A stretch of DNA of 64,000 bases from Salimicrobium flavidum (GCF_900156645.1 NZ_FTOC01000004.1:160770-224769), one strand, 5' to 3'; positions 53,826 to 63,610 are shown, counted from the stretch's first letter. The notes: a model not told the origin generated them from the letters alone. Program-made: numbers and translations.

Positions 53826-55056
53826 TCAGGCGTTATATTTTTCTTTTGGCTCTTCTTCCCGGAATAAGTATGCTTTACTCGGTTTCCACACCACACTTGA
53901 AAAGACGAGGGCTGAAGCGAGCATCACCAGCGCTAACGCAATAATCGTCAGACGTAAAGATACGACATCAGCGGCAATCCCTATCACCAGAATGAAGCCT
54001 ACTTGGGCCACGCTTTGGATCAACCGAAAGACACTCGTCACTCTGCCCATCACGTCCACAGGCACATTGTTCTGATAAAACGTCGCTATACCCGCATTCA
54101 AAAAGACTTGGAAGAAACCCAGGAGGACGAAGCCGACCACGATGGTGAGGAAGGACCAGGAAAACGCGTATATGATATATCCGACCGTCGTCATGATCAG
54201 ACATAGCTCGAAGCGAAAAGAAATTCGTAAACACCGAAAGCAGTACGGCTCCGATTACAGAACCTATGCCAGTGATACTGATCAGCAAACTATACTCCAT
54301 CTCCGAAAGACCGATGACCTGTTGGGTGAAGACGACTTCCTGGGTATCCATCGCGAAAGTGAAAATCATCACCAGAAGGAAGCCCAGATAAATGAACGAG
54401 ACGTATTTATTCTGAACCATGAATTTCTGAACAACTGTGAAATCCTCGACCACCTGCGAGAGGGTCAACCGGGGGATGGCTTCTTTATCAACCTTCTTCT
54501 GTTCAGGGAGGAAAAATAACAATAGAGCAGACAACAGAAAGAACACTGCGTTCAGCCACAAGGTCATTTCAACATTCATCAACAAAATCAATCCCCCACC
54601 TATGGCTGGTCCAATAATGAACGCTCCAGACGTCGCAAAAGACTGGATCGAATTGAAACGTTTCCTTTTCTCCTGAGGAACAAGGAGTGCGACGTAGGTC
54701 GTCGAGGCCGGCTGGAAAAATGCTTTTGCCATACTCAAGAGGACCAGCACTCCATAGATGAGGACCATATTCGGGGCGAACGGAATCAAACAGATAAAGA
54801 CCGCTCTGATTATGTATGTGATCGTCATCACTTTCTTCTTACTGCGATACTCGATAAAACTTCCTGTCCAAAACTTCGTGATGATGTTCGTCAGTGGACC
54901 CACCATCCACAGACCTGCCACAGCAGTAGCTGACCCGGTCATTTGATATACGATGAGATTGATGGCCACCAGATAGATGAAGTCTCCGATACTCGCTATT
55001 CCCATGGAGGTCAGTAACAGCGCAGGGTCTCTCCATCCTTTCAATTGTTTTCTCAT
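53826..55056 (-). pseudogene. MFS transporter interrupted by one frameshift
   Basis: The frame from 55056 covers TM1-TM8 (GMASIGDFIYLVAINLIVYQMTG, YRSKKKVMTITYIIRA) and ends up in FTNFFSLRAMSDHDD, a nonsense tail. Another frame from about 54215 to 53826 carries TM9-TM12 (MTTVGYIIYAFSWSFLTIVVG, VPVDVMGRVTSVFRLIQSVAQVG). The shift falls in TTTCTTTTC near 54215. Joined, they give a complete protein of about 410 residues. A single-base slip in a short T run could be mutation, phase variation or sequence error. Confidence 0.82.
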
Positions 55057-55113
55057 AAAAAAGCTCCTTACCGGGTGCAGTGATAGTCGTATGGATCAGA
55101 ATATGATAATCAG

Positions 55114-55392
55114 TCACCCGGCCAGTTCAAACCCTATGCTTATCCCTATAGGAATGGAAGCCCAAGTAACAAGAATCGAGAAGAACAAAAATATTCCCGG
55201 TGCTCTGCTTCTATATACAAATAGTCCAATCAGAAATCCTATCCCCCATATAGGCAACACCCACAAAAATTCAGGGGCAACCCACGTCTTGTCCGAATAG
55301 TTCTCTGCAATCGTCCCCTGTGCAAAGAAGGTGGCGATCAGTAACGCCAGGGCTCCGCTTATAACCGTATTGATCAGATAGGCTGTTTTCAT
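55114..55392 (-). CDS. Small three-TM membrane protein
   Basis: 92 residues with three hydrophobic segments (about 8-24, 38-58, 64-86). GAGGGGAAGG precedes the ATG. It lies 57 bases upstream of the broken MFS gene. No family recognised. Confidence 0.65.
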   Translation of the reverse strand: MKTAYLINTVISGALALLIATFFAQGTIAENYSDKTWVAPEFLWVLPIWGIGFLIGLFVYRSRAPGIFLFFSILVTWASIPIGISIGFELAG

Positions 55393-55483
55393 CTTTTACA
55401 CCGGACCTTCCCCTCTTAATGAAACTAATGCTTCATCGACCATTTACCACTCATACGTATAGCACGACTGCGAGTTTCAATTT

Positions 55484-55518
55484 TTGCAAAAAAAGGGAAC
55501 CTGTTTCATCAGATTCCC
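55484..55518 (-). terminator. Rho-independent terminator
   Basis: On the minus strand GGGAA and TTCCC, with a 14-base loop, are followed by seven T. It ends the aadK to DUF3221 transcript. Confidence 0.75.
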
Positions 55519-55602
55519 GTCACTTATACAAATTTCAGAAGGACTCTCTCGCAACGGTTTCAACTGCTTTATAGGCTGGTGTATCTCCCTATCTAACTTG
55601 AA

Positions 55603-56085
55603 TCACTCCCGGTCCGCGACCCTCACTTCAAGTGGAGGCGTTCCACTATTGGTGTATACGATTTCGATTATCCATTCATCATCCTCTTCTTTGAATTCGG
55701 AAGATTTGATAACCTTCATCCCTCTTTCGTGGTCCTTCTCCTCCAAGGCCTTTCTTATCGCTTCCGCTTCCGTCAAATCAGCCGCTTCCGGTTCATCAGC
55801 AGGCAAGACGTTGATTTTCTCCGGATTCGCCTGGCCAGGATAGGATTCTGCCACAGTATCTGCCCAGACCTCTACCTGCTCCCCGATTTCAATATCCTCC
55901 GGTACCCCGGACGCCCAAAGTGCATCATAATGCTTCTGATCATCATTACCGTTCCACCCTTCCGCTTCGGGGGAAACGACAAGGATCCTCCTGTCTTCTT
56001 TCTCCATCACGTAGCCTTTATAATCAGGGAAGGAACACCCTGCGAGTAAAATCATCCCACACAACGCGATAAGTATTCTCTTCAT
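55603..56085 (-). CDS. DUF3221 lipoprotein
   Basis: 160 residues. A lipoprotein signal (LIALCGMILLAGCSF, C16) precedes an OB-like domain: YKGYVMEKEDRRILVVSP, DIEIGEQVEVWADTV, ESYPGQANPEKINVL, which is the DUF3221 pattern. A helical charged C-terminal region follows. GGAAGTGAA is upstream of the ATG. Only four bases separate it from the upstream membrane protein gene. Confidence 0.82.
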   Translation of the reverse strand: MKRILIALCGMILLAGCSFPDYKGYVMEKEDRRILVVSPEAEGWNGNDDQKHYDALWASGVPEDIEIGEQVEVWADTVAESYPGQANPEKINVLPADEPEAADLTEAEAIRKALEEKDHERGMKVIKSSEFKEEDDEWIIEIVYTNSGTPPLEVRVADRE

Positions 56086-56089
56086 AAAT

Positions 56090-56383
56090 TCACTTCCTTA
56101 CCGAAAATTTCTTTAGGAGAAACCATATTATGAGGATATATAATAGGTAAAGTCCAATTACGAAGACTTGATTGAAAATCCAGGGAATGGTCCCCATAAA
56201 TATATCCGAAGCAGCTGAGTGAAACCACCGGAACAGAAAAATAAGCAGCATTAGACTGACCCATAACGTTACAGCGAATCCTCCTGCGGCCTGGCCTGTT
56301 TTCTTCACGACAAAAATACCTGGCGCCAAACTGACGAGTCCAATACCTGCGAGATATAGATACAGCCATTCAACTACATTCAT
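56090..56383 (-). CDS. Small three-TM membrane protein
   Basis: 97 residues from the ATG at 56383 (MNVVEWLYLYLAGIGLVSLA), preceded by AAAGGAT. Three hydrophobic segments and a basic C-terminus (LLKKFSVRK). It overlaps the end of the adenylyltransferase gene, so the three genes 57263-55603 form one operon. No family recognised. Confidence 0.65.
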   Translation of the reverse strand: MNVVEWLYLYLAGIGLVSLAPGIFVVKKTGQAAGGFAVTLWVSLMLLIFLFRWFHSAASDIFMGTIPWIFNQVFVIGLYLLYILIIWFLLKKFSVRK

Positions 56384-57263
56384 CGTCAAATATCCTTTCT
56401 GCATTCCCGGGCAGTGACTCCACTTGCTTCAGATAAGCGGTCATGTTCCGGTCCTCGTGCTCTGGATAAGTATAAGAAAAGTGTCCCCCCACTACTCTCG
56501 CCAACGTACGGAACAACTCTCCCATGACAAAAAGCGAATGCCATACATTCTCGTGCTCTCCGTCCGTATAAGTGGCTTTGTATTGTTCCCAGTAGGATAC
56601 CGGCAACAAACGCTTAAAATAATTTCCCGTCTTCCCCGTCGAAACGCTGAAATCCGTATCGATCCCTATCCACCATTCCGTCATTTTATCCAGCTGTTTC
56701 CGGATCACACACTCCATCATATACTTCGCATAAGGCAACTCGTCGCGCCAAAGGGCCTTGGCGACATTCTGCTGGCACCACCAGAACTCGTTACAGGACG
56801 CGAGATATTCTGCTTCCGTCGGTTCTTTCACGTGATAGTCTTCATCTGTTGGAGGTGGTATATCCGGGAGGCAGTCATCTTTGTCGAGGAGCGGTACGGT
56901 TAACTTATCTTTGAGGTAGTTCTCTTTCATATGTTCCTTCGTCTCAACGTGCAGATCGATCCGGTTCCCATCTTTGAAAAGCATCAGATAGCCGTAGGTC
57001 TGGGGTGCTCCCAAGTTTTCAGGGCAGAAATCATTCTTGTCCGGTTCCTGATGAATGAGAAGCTCTCCAAATCTGTTGATCCAGGTCTTGTCCTGAATAA
57101 AAGGCGTGGTGTCTGTGACAACATAGACAATATCATAATCCTGAAAGATGTCCGTGGTAACTGTCGTGTTCGTTCTGGAACCATTCATATAGACGGCACG
57201 GATTCTTTCGTCTTTTTTAGCAGTTCCTAATATAAGGTGCATCATTTCTTTTTCACTGCGCAT
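56370..57263 (-). CDS. aadK: Aminoglycoside 6-adenylyltransferase (AadK/ANT(6) type)
   Basis: 297 residues from the ATG at 57263, preceded by GAGGTGAATTAC. The nucleotidyltransferase signature is GSRTNTTVTTDIFQDYDIVYVV (Gly-Ser and the metal-binding Asp pair). VETKEHMKENYLKDKLTVPLLDKD and FWWCQQNVAKALWRDELPYAKYM are typical of the ANT(6)/AadK family, which adenylates streptomycin. Chromosomal copies are common in Bacillus and give modest resistance. Confidence 0.88.
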   Translation of the reverse strand: MRSEKEMMHLILGTAKKDERIRAVYMNGSRTNTTVTTDIFQDYDIVYVVTDTTPFIQDKTWINRFGELLIHQEPDKNDFCPENLGAPQTYGYLMLFKDGNRIDLHVETKEHMKENYLKDKLTVPLLDKDDCLPDIPPPTDEDYHVKEPTEAEYLASCNEFWWCQQNVAKALWRDELPYAKYMMECVIRKQLDKMTEWWIGIDTDFSVSTGKTGNYFKRLLPVSYWEQYKATYTDGEHENVWHSLFVMGELFRTLARVVGGHFSYTYPEHEDRNMTAYLKQVESLPGNAERIFDDECS

Positions 57264-57331
57264 GTAATTCACCTCTTCAGCTTTAAAAACTTGTATTATA
57301 AAATTAGTTCTTATTACATTATATTAAATAC

Positions 57332-57398
57332 TTTACTACCGAACATATGTGTCTTACAATAAAACTAACATCAATTACGTACGTAACTTAAGGAGATG
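57332..57398 (+). promoter_or_regulatory. dnd promoter, palindrome and ribosome site
   Basis: TTTACT (57332-57337), 17 bases, TACAAT (57355-57360) make a promoter. A perfect 12-base palindrome TTACGTACGTAA (57375-57386) lies between the start of transcription and the AAGGAGATG ribosome site (57390-57398). Its TACG/CGTA halves recall the site reported for a DndB-type repressor, which suggests autoregulation by dndB. Confidence 0.65.
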
Positions 57399-57405
57399 TA
57401 TTTAC

Positions 57406-58503
57406 ATGGACTCTGCATTCAGTTACAATTTCCCTGCTCTAAGAGGAATGCAAGCAGGCAAAGAGTACTTTGTAATAATGTGCCCTTTACGGCTCATTCC
57501 CAAAATCTTTTTATTCAATGAAGAAGAGATTCCTGCTCAATACAGAGCACAAAGAATTTTAAATAAAAACAGAATACCTGAAATTACAAATTATATATTG
57601 GATAACTCCGATGACTATGTGTTTTCTTCTTTAACTGCTTCTATCGATGGAGAACTAGAATTTCTTCCCTTTAGCGAAGAGCAAACTTGGAATGATCTAG
57701 GACGTCTGCAAATATCACTTGACTCTCGTTTCTTAATAAATGATGGACAGCATAGAAGAGCTGCTATTGAGGAAGCTTTAAAAATATCTCCTGAATTAGG
57801 AGACGAAACAATCTCAGTAGTATTTTTTAAAGATGAAGGCCTTCAAAATTCACAGCAAATTTTTTCAGATCTGAATAGACACGCAGTAAACACCACAACC
57901 TCCATAGGTATCCTTTATGATCATAGAGATCAATTATCAATTCTCACTAAGGAAATTGTAGCAGATAATGATTTATTAACACGATACACAGACTCGGAAC
58001 GGGTTAACCTATCTAAGAATTCACCAAAACTAATGGCTTTAAATCATGTGTTTAATACAAATTTAAGGCTCTTGGATAAATCAAAAGGGGAGACCATTGA
58101 CCACACGGAGGAAGAAATTGTAAGGGAGTTTTGGCCTGTTTTATGTGAAAGCATTCCTGAGTGGAAAATGATCCTAAATAAAGAAATAACTCCTCGTGAA
58201 CTTAGAGCAAACTATATTGTAGGACACGGTGTATTTCTAGAGGCTGCAGGTATTATTGGAAAAGCTGCAGTAGACCATGATTTTAATCAATGGAAATCTT
58301 ATATTAAAAAATTAGCGAATATAGACTGGTCAAGAACAAACAGTAAAGATTGGGAAAACAGGGCTTTTACTTCGAATGGTCGCATTCAAAAAAGCAACCT
58401 AACCATTCGACTTACTGCTAACAAAATAAAACAAAAAATTGGCCTTCCATTAACAAACTATGATCAAAAAACAGAACAAAAAATGAAAGTGGGGAATAAC
58501 TAA
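57406..58503 (+). CDS. dndB: DndB, regulator of DNA phosphorothioation
   Basis: 365 residues from the ATG at 57406, which has AAGGAGATG upstream; the frame extends to 57349 but includes the promoter. The DGQHR domain signature is FLINDGQHRRAAIEEAL (DGQHRR at 113-118), preceded by YRAQRILNKNRIPEITNYILDN and followed by FFKDEGLQNSQQIFSDLNRHA. DndB proteins are DNA-binding and repress the modification genes; they are not needed for modification itself. It overlaps dndC by one base. The operon is clearly more AT-rich than neighbouring genes. Confidence 0.93.
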   Translation: MDSAFSYNFPALRGMQAGKEYFVIMCPLRLIPKIFLFNEEEIPAQYRAQRILNKNRIPEITNYILDNSDDYVFSSLTASIDGELEFLPFSEEQTWNDLGRLQISLDSRFLINDGQHRRAAIEEALKISPELGDETISVVFFKDEGLQNSQQIFSDLNRHAVNTTTSIGILYDHRDQLSILTKEIVADNDLLTRYTDSERVNLSKNSPKLMALNHVFNTNLRLLDKSKGETIDHTEEEIVREFWPVLCESIPEWKMILNKEITPRELRANYIVGHGVFLEAAGIIGKAAVDHDFNQWKSYIKKLANIDWSRTNSKDWENRAFTSNGRIQKSNLTIRLTANKIKQKIGLPLTNYDQKTEQKMKVGNN

Positions 58504-60077
58504 TGGAAACTAATATTATTAGTAACATGCTTAATGATGAAAAAACTCTATTAGAAGAGGCTAAACACGAGATTAAAGATGCATATTTAGAAGATGATCG
58601 CCCTTGGGTAGTTGGCTATAGCGGAGGTAAAGATTCCACCGTAGTATGTCAATTAGTGTTCGATTCTTTGAAAGAATTAGATACTAAAGATCTTCACAAA
58701 AAAGTGTATATCATATCATCAGACACTTTAGTAGAGACTCCATTAATTATCCAGTCAATTAATACCACCTTGCATAGAATTCAAACAGAAGCGCTTGAGA
58801 TCGGATTACCTATTGAAACACACAAAGTGAAACCAGAGCCAAGTGAATCTTTTTGGGGAAACATTATAGGAAAAGGCTACCCTTCTCCAAACCAACAAAT
58901 GCGTTGGTGTACTGATCGAATGAAAATTGATCCTGCGAACAAATTTGTAAAAGATAAAGTATCTAAATTTGGAGAAGTCATCATGCTATTAGGTGTGCGG
59001 GAAGATGAAAGTGCTACTCGTGCAAACGTAATTAAGTCTCATTCAGTTGAAGGAAAAAGAATGATGAAACACTCTACTCTTCCTAATGCTTATGTATTTG
59101 CACCTATTAAAAAATTCTCTTTAGATGATGTATGGGAGTATTTATTAAACCATAACTCACCATGGGGAGATGACAATACTGAACTATATAAGCTTTACCA
59201 AGACTCGAGTAGTGGCGAATGCCCTCTTGTGGTTGATAAAACTGTTAAGGAATCTGCCGGTTCCTGCGGGAATAGTCGCTTTGGATGTTGGACATGCACC
59301 GTCGTTAACGAAGATAAGGCACTAAATGGCTTTATTGAAAATGGAGAAGAATGGATGAGACCTCTGCTTGAATTTAGGAACTGGCTAGCAGAAATTCGTG
59401 ACGACCGTACACGAAGAATGAAATATAGAATGAATGGACAAATTTACTTCCTTGAGGTCCAAACGGAAGAGTTTAATGGCACCCTCCATGCTGTCATACC
59501 TAAAAAGGGAAGTAGAGCTAAAAGTGTGTTACCAATATCAGAGGAAAACTTCAATATTGTGGAAGAGAATAATCTCAGCACTTACCTTAAAAAGAACAAT
59601 GTTGACCTAAGCGCTCCTGGCGACGATAATATTTTAATTATAAAGAATGATGGTAAATATGCCCAACTAGGGCTTGGACCATTCACAATGGAAACCAGAC
59701 AAGAAATTCTAAGATATCTACTTGAAACTCAAAGAGATCTTAACCATCCAACTGACCCTAACTTTGATTTGATCCAGGAAGAAGAACTTCGTGTAATAAG
59801 AAAATATTGGCTTGAAAAAGGTGATTGGGAAGACTCTTTACCTACTCTTTATAATGAAGTGATGGGTGCTGATTTAGATTGGGATTACAATGACCAACCA
59901 CTTTTTGACGGAGACCAAATTACTGATTTAGAGATTCTTTGCGAACAAAATGATATTGACTTTAAACTTGTTAAAAAGCTAGTAAGCATAGAAAAAGATT
60001 ATTCAGGTTATAAAGTGAAACGTGGTATTTACGATGAAATTGAAAAAGCCTTAACACAAGATTATTTACATCTATAA
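58503..60077 (+). CDS. dndC: DndC, PAPS-reductase-like sulfur transfer protein
   Basis: 524 residues. The ATP-pyrophosphatase loop is GYSGGKDSTVV (SGGKDST at 40-46). RWCTDRMK (C136) and LGVREDESATR follow, then a cysteine cluster C240, C255, C262, C265 (SCGNSRFGCWTC) that carries the 4Fe-4S cluster in characterised DndC proteins. With sulfur from DndA it activates the DNA backbone for replacement of a non-bridging oxygen by sulfur. The start overlaps dndB; dndD begins 15 bases after the stop with its own ribosome site GAAAGGACC. Confidence 0.95.
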   Translation: METNIISNMLNDEKTLLEEAKHEIKDAYLEDDRPWVVGYSGGKDSTVVCQLVFDSLKELDTKDLHKKVYIISSDTLVETPLIIQSINTTLHRIQTEALEIGLPIETHKVKPEPSESFWGNIIGKGYPSPNQQMRWCTDRMKIDPANKFVKDKVSKFGEVIMLLGVREDESATRANVIKSHSVEGKRMMKHSTLPNAYVFAPIKKFSLDDVWEYLLNHNSPWGDDNTELYKLYQDSSSGECPLVVDKTVKESAGSCGNSRFGCWTCTVVNEDKALNGFIENGEEWMRPLLEFRNWLAEIRDDRTRRMKYRMNGQIYFLEVQTEEFNGTLHAVIPKKGSRAKSVLPISEENFNIVEENNLSTYLKKNNVDLSAPGDDNILIIKNDGKYAQLGLGPFTMETRQEILRYLLETQRDLNHPTDPNFDLIQEEELRVIRKYWLEKGDWEDSLPTLYNEVMGADLDWDYNDQPLFDGDQITDLEILCEQNDIDFKLVKKLVSIEKDYSGYKVKRGIYDEIEKALTQDYLHL

Positions 60078-60092
60078 GAAAGGACCTTTCTC

Positions 60093-62075
60093 ATGCTTAT
60101 AAAATCTATTACTTTAGAAAACTTCGGAGCTTATAAAGAAAAAAATACAATCGACTTAAGCGTGAAAGGCCCTAAACAAAACGTAATTCTAATCGGAGGA
60201 GAGAATGGCACAGGGAAAACCACTCTCCTCAACGCTATTAAAATTGCTCTATTTGGTCCTTATACTTATGGATTGAAAACTGAAAGCTCTAAATATACTC
60301 AAGAAATATATAACTATCTAAATACTCAGGCACTTAGAGAAAACGCTAATAACTTTCAATTAATTCTAGAATTCAGTGAAGTCGAAAACTTTGAAAAAAT
60401 TGATTATAAATTTGTACGAGCTTGGCATTTTAAAAACAATAACTTAAAAGAAGAGTTACAAATATTCAAGAATGACTCTATTTTGAATGAGTCTGAAAAA
60501 GAGATTTACCTGGCAAAACTTAAAGAAAGCATGCCTCCTCAATTATTCGATCTATGCCTCTTTGATGGGGAAGAGATATCTAGAATAATAAACGACAACT
60601 TGCTTTCGTCGTATTTGCAAAGATTGTCTAAAGTAGTATTCAACTTAACATTATTCGAGAACTTGGAAACAGACCTTGAAAAGTTTTCTTCTCGTAAAGC
60701 TCAAGAAGAAGGTTCATCTTTAGATAATGAAATTTTAAGTATAGAAGAAGAACTCCAACAGGCTAAAGCTAACAAAGAAGAGTTAGAACAAGTTCATCAA
60801 GAGCAAGAAGAAAACAATATTGAATTAAAAGAACAGTTAGCCTCTCTTCAAAAAGATTTTGAAACTCACGGAGGCTTATATAAAGAAGAACGTGATGATT
60901 TAATTAATCAATTAAACCATATTGAGAACACCCGTAAAGAACTTTCAAATGAAGTCAAAAATTATATCGGAACTATTTTACCTTTTCAATTAAATAAAGA
61001 TCTTCTTGACCAAACAGTAAAACAACTGGATAGTGAGAATTCACAACAAGTGTTCAAAGAATTTTCTAGTAACCTAAATGAAAACACTTTACATTCTATA
61101 CTGAATGACCTTGACTTAGATGAAAAAGAAAATGCACAGCAAACTTTAAAGCAATCATTGTTAACTCACATGCAACCTGAATATGATGAATCATTTCACA
61201 GTGCTTCTAACGATCAAAAAAACAAAGTCACTCAAATGAATGCTCTAGTGAAAGAAAATACTCCTGATCATTATGCAGGGCTCTTAGAGAAGAACCAATC
61301 ACTACTTGAAGATGCCAAAAAAATCAGGAAAAGAATTAACACTCATGATCAAACAAATGAGTTTACACAAATGATCCAAAACATAGAACAGCTCAAAGTT
61401 AAGATTGAAAACAGTGAGAACGAAAAAGAAAACCTCCATGCTAAGTTAAAAGAGACAAATGAAAATATTACTTCAGTCGAACAAAAGTTAGAAACGAAAG
61501 AAAAAGAAAGATATAAAGCACACAAACAAAGAAATGCATTAGGTTTAATTAAAAACTTAATTGATACAAGTAAAGACTTTAGAAACATGCAACAACAAAA
61601 GAAATTACATGAAGTTCAATCAGAAGCTTTGAGTATGTTAAAACAATTAATGAGGAAACAACGTTATATATCAGCTATATCTATAGAAGCAGAATCTTTC
61701 GATATTAGTTTATACGACAAAGATCAAAATGAATTAAACATGGACAAATTGTCTGCAGGAGAAAAGGAAATTTTATTATTGTCTTTGATTTGGGCAATGT
61801 TTAAAGCCTCTGGTCGTAGAGTACCATTCATTTTCGATACACTATTAGGGCGTTTAGATAAAACACATAAATCGACCGTTCTTAGTAAGCTTATACCAGC
61901 AAGTGGTGAGCAAACTTTACTTCTGTCTACTGACACAGAAATTGATGAATTTCACTATGACTTAATTAAGCCACATTTATCACATGTTTATACATTGGAC
62001 TTCAACAACGAGAAACAAAGTGTTTCAATTCAACCAGATTATTTCTTTACTGTCGGAAATGAGGAATCAAAATGA
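60093..62075 (+). CDS. dndD: DndD, SMC/Rad50-like ATPase
   Basis: 660 residues. Walker A is LIGGENGTGKTTLLNAIKI (about 34-50); the middle (about 200-510) is a long coiled coil rich in Glu, Gln, Lys; the signature LSAGEKEILLLSLIWAM is at 553 onward and Walker B FIFDTLLGRLD at about 578. This is the usual two-headed ABC ATPase that drives DNA nicking or distortion in phosphorothioation. It overlaps dndE by four bases. Confidence 0.94.
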   Translation: MLIKSITLENFGAYKEKNTIDLSVKGPKQNVILIGGENGTGKTTLLNAIKIALFGPYTYGLKTESSKYTQEIYNYLNTQALRENANNFQLILEFSEVENFEKIDYKFVRAWHFKNNNLKEELQIFKNDSILNESEKEIYLAKLKESMPPQLFDLCLFDGEEISRIINDNLLSSYLQRLSKVVFNLTLFENLETDLEKFSSRKAQEEGSSLDNEILSIEEELQQAKANKEELEQVHQEQEENNIELKEQLASLQKDFETHGGLYKEERDDLINQLNHIENTRKELSNEVKNYIGTILPFQLNKDLLDQTVKQLDSENSQQVFKEFSSNLNENTLHSILNDLDLDEKENAQQTLKQSLLTHMQPEYDESFHSASNDQKNKVTQMNALVKENTPDHYAGLLEKNQSLLEDAKKIRKRINTHDQTNEFTQMIQNIEQLKVKIENSENEKENLHAKLKETNENITSVEQKLETKEKERYKAHKQRNALGLIKNLIDTSKDFRNMQQQKKLHEVQSEALSMLKQLMRKQRYISAISIEAESFDISLYDKDQNELNMDKLSAGEKEILLLSLIWAMFKASGRRVPFIFDTLLGRLDKTHKSTVLSKLIPASGEQTLLLSTDTEIDEFHYDLIKPHLSHVYTLDFNNEKQSVSIQPDYFFTVGNEESK

Positions 62076-62440
62076 ACTTTCGGTTAAGAACATCTGCAGA
62101 GACAGCTGAGATCTTAAAAAACTTACAATCATCAACAAAGCTCACGCCTAACATCCTTTCTAGGTTAGCAGTCTCATTATCATTAAAAATCACAGAGGAA
62201 CCCTCTATTGAATTAGCTGATACTTCTGGACTTGAATTTAATCGGAATACTTTAACAGGAGAGTTTGATTACGTATATAAAGCTCTAGTAACACAATATA
62301 TGAAACGAGAAGTTCAGGACGAAGAATTCTTCCCTACCTTATTTAATGCTCACCTTGAACGGGGAGTAAAACTGTTAGAAAACGAATATCGACATGCAGG
62401 AAATTCCGATGGATTTTACCATAACTTACTGAAAATATAA
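62072..62440 (+). CDS. dndE: DndE, DNA-binding subunit of the modification complex
   Basis: 122 residues: LRTSAETAEILKNLQSSTKLTPNILSRLAVSLSL is the conserved DndE start, followed by GLEFNRNTLTGEFDYVYKAL and HLERGVKLLENEY. Structures of the family show a tetramer that binds nicked DNA. Length fits the family. It overlaps dndD and is 13 bases from dndA. Confidence 0.92.
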   Translation: MNFRLRTSAETAEILKNLQSSTKLTPNILSRLAVSLSLKITEEPSIELADTSGLEFNRNTLTGEFDYVYKALVTQYMKREVQDEEFFPTLFNAHLERGVKLLENEYRHAGNSDGFYHNLLKI

Positions 62441-62453
62441 AGGAGTTATAGCT

Positions 62454-63578
62454 ATGCCTCTATACCTAGATAATAGTGCTACTACACAAGTATTACCGGA
62501 AGTTCGAGATACAATGATACCCTATTTATTTGAAGAGTTTGGTAATCCTTCTAGCAAGTATTATGATCAGGCCGAGAATGCAAAATCTGCTATTAACTCG
62601 GCAAGAGAGCAGGTAGGTGCACTAGTTGGATGCGAAGAGCGTGAAGTAGTATTTACAAGTGGTTCAACGGAAAGCAATAACATGATCATTAAAGGAATTG
62701 CCGACTACTATCAAAACAAAGGAAACCACATCATCACTTCAAAGGCAGAACATTCGGCCGTATTAGAAACATGTAAATATCTCGAACAACAAGGGTTTGA
62801 GGTAACTTATTTGGATGTAGATAAATATGGCAGGATTTCTATAGAGGAACTGCAAGGTGTAATAAAAGAAAAACCACCTCTTTTAGTTTCTATTATATGG
62901 GGAAATAATGAAACAGGATCTTTAAATCCTATTGAAGAGATAGGAGAAGTTTGTGCGAACTACAAAGTGTTCTTTCATACAGATGCTACTCAAGTAATAG
63001 GTAAATTACCAGTAGATATTTCGACAATACCTGGACTTCAATTTGCCTCCATTTCAGCTCACAAGTTTCATGGACCAAAAGGTATCGGGGCAGCTATTAT
63101 CAAACGTGATGAATTAGGTTTACCCATCCCGCTTACTCCCCTGCTGCATGGCGGTGGGCAAGAAGAAGGATATAGAAGTGGTACACATCCGGTTCATAAT
63201 ATTGTTGGACTAGGAAAAGCAGCCGAGCTAGCTAAAACAAATTTAGAGCAGCACTCTACTCAATTGAAGGAAAATGAAAAGTATTTAGAAAAAGTCATGA
63301 CCACCAAATTCGGTGATAAAATTACTTTTAATCATGATGGTTCAAAAAAAATACCAGGGATCTTAAGCGTGACTTTTACGGGGGTTAATAATGAGCTACT
63401 TGTAAAAAACTTAGCACCTCACATAGCTATTTCGACTGGCTCTGCGTGTAGTACAAGTAAACCTAGCCATGTATTAGAAGCAATGGGCTACAGTTTAGAG
63501 CATATTCGTTCAACCATTCGAATATCTCTTTCCCCTTTCATTACCAAAGATGAGTTAGATATATTTAATAGTTTATAG
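62454..63578 (+). CDS. dndA: DndA, cysteine desulfurase
   Basis: 374 residues of the NifS/IscS class. YLDNSATTQVLPEV at the start, PLP-binding Lys in SISAHKFHGPKG (K204), THPVHNIVG, and the mobile loop with the sulfur-accepting Cys in STGSACSTSKPSH (C332). It takes sulfur from cysteine and hands it to DndC. AAAGGAGTTATAG precedes the ATG. Here dndA is the last gene of the operon, in contrast to the divergent dndA in Streptomyces. Confidence 0.93.
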   Translation: MPLYLDNSATTQVLPEVRDTMIPYLFEEFGNPSSKYYDQAENAKSAINSAREQVGALVGCEEREVVFTSGSTESNNMIIKGIADYYQNKGNHIITSKAEHSAVLETCKYLEQQGFEVTYLDVDKYGRISIEELQGVIKEKPPLLVSIIWGNNETGSLNPIEEIGEVCANYKVFFHTDATQVIGKLPVDISTIPGLQFASISAHKFHGPKGIGAAIIKRDELGLPIPLTPLLHGGGQEEGYRSGTHPVHNIVGLGKAAELAKTNLEQHSTQLKENEKYLEKVMTTKFGDKITFNHDGSKKIPGILSVTFTGVNNELLVKNLAPHIAISTGSACSTSKPSHVLEAMGYSLEHIRSTIRISLSPFITKDELDIFNSL

Positions 63579-63610
63579 GAGAGCAAATATTTGCTCTCCT
63601 ATAAACTATT
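63567..63610. terminator. Long bidirectional terminator after dndA
   Basis: A 21-base perfect inverted repeat, AATAGTTTATAGGAGAGCAA and its complement around TA, spans the stop codons of both dndA and the opposing fragment, with T-rich flanks. Confidence 0.9.

Noticed and set aside
57264..63610. A novel defence system distinct from known phosphorothioation
   Set aside because: Each gene matches the known DndA-E components by motif and order, so the core chemistry is established; only the setting is unusual.
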